Origin: Dyella_A sp035685805
Lineage (GTDB): Bacteria; Pseudomonadota; Gammaproteobacteria; Xanthomonadales; Rhodanobacteraceae
DNA: 64,000 nt
Direction of reading: 5' to 3'
Assembly (NCBI RefSeq): GCF_035685805.1
Contig: NZ_DASSAB010000045.1
Location: 1 to 64,000 of the forward strand
Below the pieces are notes generated by a model. It was not told the origin of the DNA and ran no database searches. It saw nothing but the letters and a program-made list of their open reading frames with translations. Both the position numbers and the translations under genes were made by a program. This document shows positions 60,501 through 64,000 of the stretch, piece by piece. Position 1 is the stretch's first letter; each line of letters opens with the position of its first letter.

Positions 60501-63500
60501 CGTGATGCTCGCTCTCCAGCGCCTCCTCGCGTCGGGCATCGGCTTCGGCGAGGCTCTCATCGAGCGATGCGCCCGCTTCGTCCTCGGTCCCGGAGTCGTC
60601 GTCGGCGTGGGCGTCGAACACCACATGGGCCACCTGCGGCTCGGGCTGCGCATCGCGAAGCTCGATCAAACGCGCGGTCAGGCTGTCGACGTCGGGCAGC
60701 TGGGGCTCGCTGACGTCGAACTGCGCCATGACATGGTCGACCACGTCGGCCGAGCGGCCCAGCAGATGCACGCCCTCAGCAGAAAGCGGGGCACCGGCCG
60801 CACGCAGGCGCTTGAGCAGGCTTTCCAGCGGCGACAGCAACTGCGTCAGCAGCGGGATATCGACCATGGCGATGGCGCCATGGAGGGTGTGCACGGCGCG
60901 CAGCAGGCCGTCCTCGACCCGCAATTCGTCACCGCTGCGACTGATGTGCGAGCGGATCGTCTGCAGGTACTGGGCGACTTCGCTGCGAAGGATCTCGAGC
61001 AACACCGAGTCCACCGGCGGCATCACCGGCAGCGGGATGGCCTCGACTGTGGCCGGTGCCTCGCTCTCGGCACTGGCTTCGACCATGCCCGCAAGGCTTG
61101 CCTCCGGCACGCTTGCGCTCTCGCTGTCAAAGCTCACGGCACGGCGGCGCACGATGCGACGCACGGTTTCGGTGGCACCGTCACTGACCAGGTCGGAGAG
61201 GTCCGCCTGCTCGCCGGCGGCGAGGCGATCGGCAGTCTGCATGATCGCGCTGAGCGGGGCGCTGGGCGTGCCCTCCCCGCGCAAGGCAGCCAGCAACTGC
61301 GGTAGCGCCTCGATGGCATGACCGATCAGTGCCTGCACGCCGTCGTGCGGCTGGATCGTCTGATCGAGTACGCGGTTGAGCATGTTCTCCACGCGCCAGG
61401 CGAACTCGCCCAGCACCGCGGCACCCACCAGCCGACCGGAGCCCTTCAGCGTGTGGAAGGAGCGGCGGATAGAGGTCAGCGCCGATGTCTGCACCGGATC
61501 GGCCAGCCACACCTTGCGCGCCTGGATCAGATTGTCGATCTCTTCCTGCATTTCCTCGAGGAAGATTTCGCGGATGTCGTCGTCGATCCCTTCTGCCGAC
61601 GACTGGAAGCCCGCGTCTGCGGCCAACGGATCGGCCACGGCGCGCTGTTCGAAGACTTCTTCCTCGATCCACTCGCCCGCGTCGTCCGCCGACGGATCGG
61701 ATGGCGACGAGGAATGATCCAGGGTTTCGGCAAGCCGCAGCCCGCCGACGTCCTGCGCCGCATCGGCCGGAGCCGGCGCCTCGCCGAACATCAGGCTGCC
61801 CAGGTCGTCACCGTCATTGACGCTGACCGACTCGGACAACTCCGGCTGACCGGCGAGTTCTTCCTCCAGCCCTGCCAGCGCCCCAGCGGTCGCCGACGAT
61901 GAAATCGGTGCGCTCGACACGGGCTCGTCGACGACCTGCGCGCGGCGCGCGGCGGGCACCGGCCAGTAGCCGAGCATCGACAGGCTGTGTTCGGCCACGT
62001 CGAGAATGTGTTCCAGCCCGCCGCGATGCTCGCGCGCGGCCTCGAGGTAATACTCCAGGGCGGCCAGGGCGTCGGCGAGATGGTCCATCTGCGCACTGCT
62101 GGGTACGCGGCGATCGCCCAGCAACTCGTTGCCGATGAACCGGCCGATGCCGTCGGCCAGCTCCGCCGGGCGGACGCTGGCCAGCATCCGCATGGCGCCG
62201 GCGACTTCGTCCATCTGCGCGGGCGCATCGCTCAGCTGGGCGTGCTGCCAGCCCGATTCCACGAAAGCCACGATCGCATCCTTGACGCGACCGGTGTTGG
62301 CGGTGGCTTCCTGCATGAGCGTCGCCAGGATGTGGCGTGCCTCGCTGCGCGGAAGGGTAGGCGCGGCGCCATGATCGGCCGACTCCTCACTGCTGCCGAG
62401 GCTCTCGATGTGATCGTCCAGCGACGCTTCCACATAAAGCAGCGCACCGGCCACGTCGAGCAGCGTCTCGTCTTCCGGCGCGCGCAGGCGATTGGCGATT
62501 TCATCGATGATCCGCCGCTGCTCGTTGATCACGCGGCGTGGCACCGCCAGCGCGAGCATGCCCAGGGTGTCGCCGACGCGCTCCAGCACCTCGCCTTGCG
62601 GGGCCAGTTGTGCCGGATCGCCGTCGCTCTGGCGCAGGAACAGGTCCAGCGCCTCCTTCACGCGCAGCAGGTCGTCCTTCAGTGCGCGCGAGACGGAGTC
62701 AAGCAGCGCGCGGTTGTGTCCGGCCATCGAGCCGCGGGCGTGCTCCAGCTCCGCAGCGTCCGGCAGCAGGCTGTCCAGACCGTAGGTCTCGCGCAGCTGC
62801 TGCATCTGCGGACTGCGCTGCTTGGCCTGCGCCACGATGAAGAGCAATTTGCGCGAGAGCTCGTCGGCGTCGCCGCCACGCAGGCTCTCCTCGCCGTGCT
62901 CGATCATCTGGCGGATGCAACGGTCGACCTTGCCGATCAGCTGCCGCACCTCGGCAGCCTGGGGCTTGAGATAACCCTGCTCCAGTCCTTCCAGCGCCCC
63001 CGCGGCGATCCACCACAACCGCCGCCCGGGCGAGCTGTGGCAACAACCGGTGATCGCGTTCAGCGTGTCGCGCATGCCGAGCAGCTGCTGCGACGCGTTC
63101 TGCCCGCGGAACCAGGCCAGCAACTGCTGCTGGAAGCGCAGGCGCAGGTCGGCCACTTGCGGGCGGCGCGCCACCGCTTCGGCCTCGCTTACTGCCGGCG
63201 GTGCCTGGGGCGACAGCGGCGCATCGAGCTTGGGGTTGAACAGGGCTACCTCGGTCAGCGCAGCCATCTTGCGGCTGGCGCGCAGCTCGTTGAGCAGCGG
63301 CAGCAGCACCACCGGCACATCGCGATGCCCGCTGGAAAGCCGCTCGAGATAATCGGGCAGCTGCATCAGGCCGCGCATCAGTGAAGCGTAGGCCTCCTCG
63401 CGGTGCTGGACGTGATCCTCCAGCAGGGAGATGGACAACGTCTCCATCTCGTCGGCAACCATCGCGGCGCCGTAGAGCTCGACCATCTGCAGCGTGCCGT

Positions 63501-63660
63501 GCACCTGATGCAGGCTGTCGGCGCACGAGCGCATCGCATCCCGGTTGCCCGGGTTGTCGACGTAGGACTCCAATGCATCACGGGCGGCCGCGAGCGTCTC
63601 GTCGAGCTCGGGCTTGACCCACTGCAGGGTGGTGAAATCGATGTGGTCTTGAAGTCTCAT
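57499..63660 (-). CDS. chpA: Hybrid CheA-type histidine kinase of the type IV pilus chemosensory system (ChpA)
   Basis: A 2053-residue cytoplasmic kinase controlling pilus motors and twitching. N-terminal HPt-like region (LHQVHGTLQM near residue 50), then HPt domains with phosphoacceptor motifs FHTLKGSGRLVG (about 735), VHTLHGAIAM (about 923) and LHTLKGGARIAG (about 1307). An acidic region with EAEP repeats lies at about 1200-1224. The CheA dimerisation and ATPase core has the N box MLRNAIAHGIESPAERR (about 1630) and DDGGGLDREAIRKRG. A CheW-like domain (about 1760-1900) precedes a C-terminal receiver with VVDDSITMRKV and LLLDIEMPRMDG (about 1975). It has fewer canonical HPt domains than P. 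aeruginosa ChpA. ATG 63660 starts a conserved N-terminus. pilK is missing between pilJ and chpA. Confidence 0.95.
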   Translation of the reverse strand: MRLQDHIDFTTLQWVKPELDETLAAARDALESYVDNPGNRDAMRSCADSLHQVHGTLQMVELYGAAMVADEMETLSISLLEDHVQHREEAYASLMRGLMQLPDYLERLSSGHRDVPVVLLPLLNELRASRKMAALTEVALFNPKLDAPLSPQAPPAVSEAEAVARRPQVADLRLRFQQQLLAWFRGQNASQQLLGMRDTLNAITGCCHSSPGRRLWWIAAGALEGLEQGYLKPQAAEVRQLIGKVDRCIRQMIEHGEESLRGGDADELSRKLLFIVAQAKQRSPQMQQLRETYGLDSLLPDAAELEHARGSMAGHNRALLDSVSRALKDDLLRVKEALDLFLRQSDGDPAQLAPQGEVLERVGDTLGMLALAVPRRVINEQRRIIDEIANRLRAPEDETLLDVAGALLYVEASLDDHIESLGSSEESADHGAAPTLPRSEARHILATLMQEATANTGRVKDAIVAFVESGWQHAQLSDAPAQMDEVAGAMRMLASVRPAELADGIGRFIGNELLGDRRVPSSAQMDHLADALAALEYYLEAAREHRGGLEHILDVAEHSLSMLGYWPVPAARRAQVVDEPVSSAPISSSATAGALAGLEEELAGQPELSESVSVNDGDDLGSLMFGEAPAPADAAQDVGGLRLAETLDHSSSPSDPSADDAGEWIEEEVFEQRAVADPLAADAGFQSSAEGIDDDIREIFLEEMQEEIDNLIQARKVWLADPVQTSALTSIRRSFHTLKGSGRLVGAAVLGEFAWRVENMLNRVLDQTIQPHDGVQALIGHAIEALPQLLAALRGEGTPSAPLSAIMQTADRLAAGEQADLSDLVSDGATETVRRIVRRRAVSFDSESASVPEASLAGMVEASAESEAPATVEAIPLPVMPPVDSVLLEILRSEVAQYLQTIRSHISRSGDELRVEDGLLRAVHTLHGAIAMVDIPLLTQLLSPLESLLKRLRAAGAPLSAEGVHLLGRSADVVDHVMAQFDVSEPQLPDVDSLTARLIELRDAQPEPQVAHVVFDAHADDDSGTEDEAGASLDESLAEADARREEALESEHHDRLADEMMAALDAFEPQGVEPSTHSSEPSLTPMASDEEDIEAMFAGLTDHSVDAALPPSPAHPAWSDAPVDAADHPAEETSEEESADVAEAATPEREEPLSDSPAVALDDVELSPADALDADGPELPRLDSDEAMLEADADAGTEPEARPEAEPEAEPEAEPEAEPEAEPEAESTAPAEELAPDTAAEPAVADGEADNDEADEHELWRGDIDPDLLEVFTEEAREILDHADEALAQWRAEPTDLAQVPSLQRDLHTLKGGARIAGFMPVGDLAHAIETLLEKPIGTEAAQVAPLIGALEVGFDRLHALVQRIGQNKGIRYPQDIIDRLLALAGEEALVERDDEPHVAPARESVPSPTAAAPQVDLPELLPELLSDGHDETRSPQEQIRVRAELLDNLVNHAGEVAIYRSRLEQQVAGYRFNLVELDQTVVRLRSQLRMLEIETEAQIIARFQREHREAGMAVFDPLELDRFSQLQQYSRALAESVSDLVSIQNMLDELTRQSETLLIQQSRVSADLQEGLLRTRMLPFDTMVPNLRRTLRQAAQEEGKRAQLYVEGAHGEMDRNLLDRIKAPFEHMLRNAIAHGIESPAERRKAGKPEEGSVRIRVAREATEVVVRVSDDGGGLDREAIRKRGVERGMLRAEAKPSDDQLLALITQPGFSTASSVTQLAGRGVGMDVVANEIKQLGGSLSIESQPGKGTTFVLRLPFTLAVTQAILVRIGESTFAIPMTSVQGVARITPDELAIHMAADEPSFLHNGEDYGIHDLGDLLGLPPSYATDEPQLPLLLTRAGDLRAAIRIDAVIGSREIVVKSVGPQISSVPGLLGATIMGDGSVLIILDLAPLVRYGIARREQRLAEGLSAISTPLIEEVRTKPLVMVVDDSITMRKVTGRVLERHEYEVGTAKDGIDALEKLHERVPDLMLLDIEMPRMDGYELATQMKEDPRFRDIPIIMITSRTGDKHRQRAFDIGVDRYLGKPYQEAELLAQISEVLEQRAMELANG
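59989..60060 (-). repeat. Six 12-bp tandem repeats coding EAEP units in chpA
   Basis: Six 12-bp units run from 59989: three identical CTCTGGTTCTGC copies, then three diverging ones. They encode Glu-Ala-Glu-Pro repeats in the acidic linker of ChpA. Length change in multiples of 12 bp would keep the frame and alter linker length. Confidence 0.85.
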
Positions 63661-63733
63661 GCGCCCCTCACTGCGGCTGCGCCAAAAGGCATAGCGCAAC
63701 CGTCGAGGTTGCCCCCTGTCATGTAAGCCCGTG

Positions 63734-64000
63734 TCAACCCGGCAGCTTGAAATGAGCCACCGAGCGGCGCAGATCGCTGGCGAGCTGAGCCAGATAGCCG
63801 ATCGAATCGGCGGTCTGGCTCGCGCCCTGCGAGGTCTGCGAGGTAATTTCCTGGATCGCGTTCATCGATTGCGAAATGTCCGTCGCAGCGGCCGATTGCT
63901 GGCGCGCCGCCGTGGAGATGTTCTGAATCAGCGCGGACAGGTCGTGCGAAACGCGCTCGATATCGCCCAGCGCGCTGCCGGCGTCCTCCGCCTTGCGCGC
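63734..64000 (-). CDS. pilJ: Pilus chemoreceptor PilJ (C-terminal 88 residues, cut by window edge)
   Basis: An open frame on the minus strand enters from the right edge and stops with TGA at 63734-63736. The visible end reads SALGDIERVSHDLSALIQNI, then STAARQQSAAATDISQSMNA and IQEITSQTSQGASQTADSIG, finishing VAHFKLPG. This is the signalling and C-terminal coiled coil of a methyl-accepting chemotaxis protein. PilJ normally ends with L-x-L-A-x-x-L-R-x-S-V-x-x-F-x-L-P, as here. It lies 73 bp upstream of chpA in the same operon and would be its receptor. Confidence 0.92.
   Translation of the reverse strand, partial: ARKAEDAGSALGDIERVSHDLSALIQNISTAARQQSAAATDISQSMNAIQEITSQTSQGASQTADSIGYLAQLASDLRRSVAHFKLPG

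Noticed and set aside
1..64000. CRISPR arrays, tRNA or rRNA genes, insertion sequences and prophage
   Set aside because: No regular spaced direct repeats, cloverleaf-like intergenic sequence, transposase or phage gene was seen; intergenic gaps are all under about 300 bp.

Overview
The window is G+C-rich, densely packed chromosomal DNA with many 1-4 bp (ATGA/TAATG) gene overlaps. It looks like a gammaproteobacterium of the Xanthomonadales/Lysobacterales, probably near Rhodanobacter, Dyella or Luteibacter. This rests on gene content: type IV pilus genes pilB-pilC-pilD-coaE, a Chp chemosensory operon, thyA-folA close to lgt, a RegB/RegA-type redox pair, a lipase-foldase pair and a TesA/YbbA/YbbP locus. 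The genus is an inference. I saw no tRNA, rRNA, CRISPR array, insertion sequence or prophage.

Layout. 1-479: a DUF72 gene cut by the left edge. 766-19791: a type IV pilus locus (pilA, then pilB, pilC and the prepilin peptidase pilD). About 14 kb of glycan genes are inserted between pilA and pilB: two tandem TMTC-like GT-C membrane proteins, an aminotransferase, an ATP-grasp protein, a methyltransferase and a Wzx-type flippase, then four glycosyltransferases and an epimerase-like SDR. The likely joint role is building and attaching a pilin (or surface) glycan. 19800-24502: housekeeping genes coaE, mutT, folA, thyA, a GYF-AIM24 protein and lgt. 24718-33036: an S9 peptidase, a LemA/TPM operon, dgkA, a POT peptide transporter and RegB/RegA. 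33046-36463: an isoaspartyl peptidase-like enzyme and a BlaI/BlaR1-type pair. In this pair the M56 sensor-protease carries a pilin-like ectodomain and an STN-like end, the most unusual gene in the window.

36615-49182: a one-chain SCOT CoA-transferase, an OmpR-type two-component system, tesA/ybbA/ybbP, a GST, an anion permease, a GSGD-repeat protein, mazG, cysQ and nudE. 49457-55237: secreted lipase plus foldase, a HisN-like phosphatase, a lone gspN, bioA and rsmE. 55279-64000: the pilus chemosensory operon read leftward as pilJ (cut by the right edge), chpA, chpB, chpC. It would control the pili encoded in the left part of the window.

Start codons were chosen from Shine-Dalgarno position, overlap with neighbours and family N-termini. 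Functions are read from motifs only; no database search was possible.
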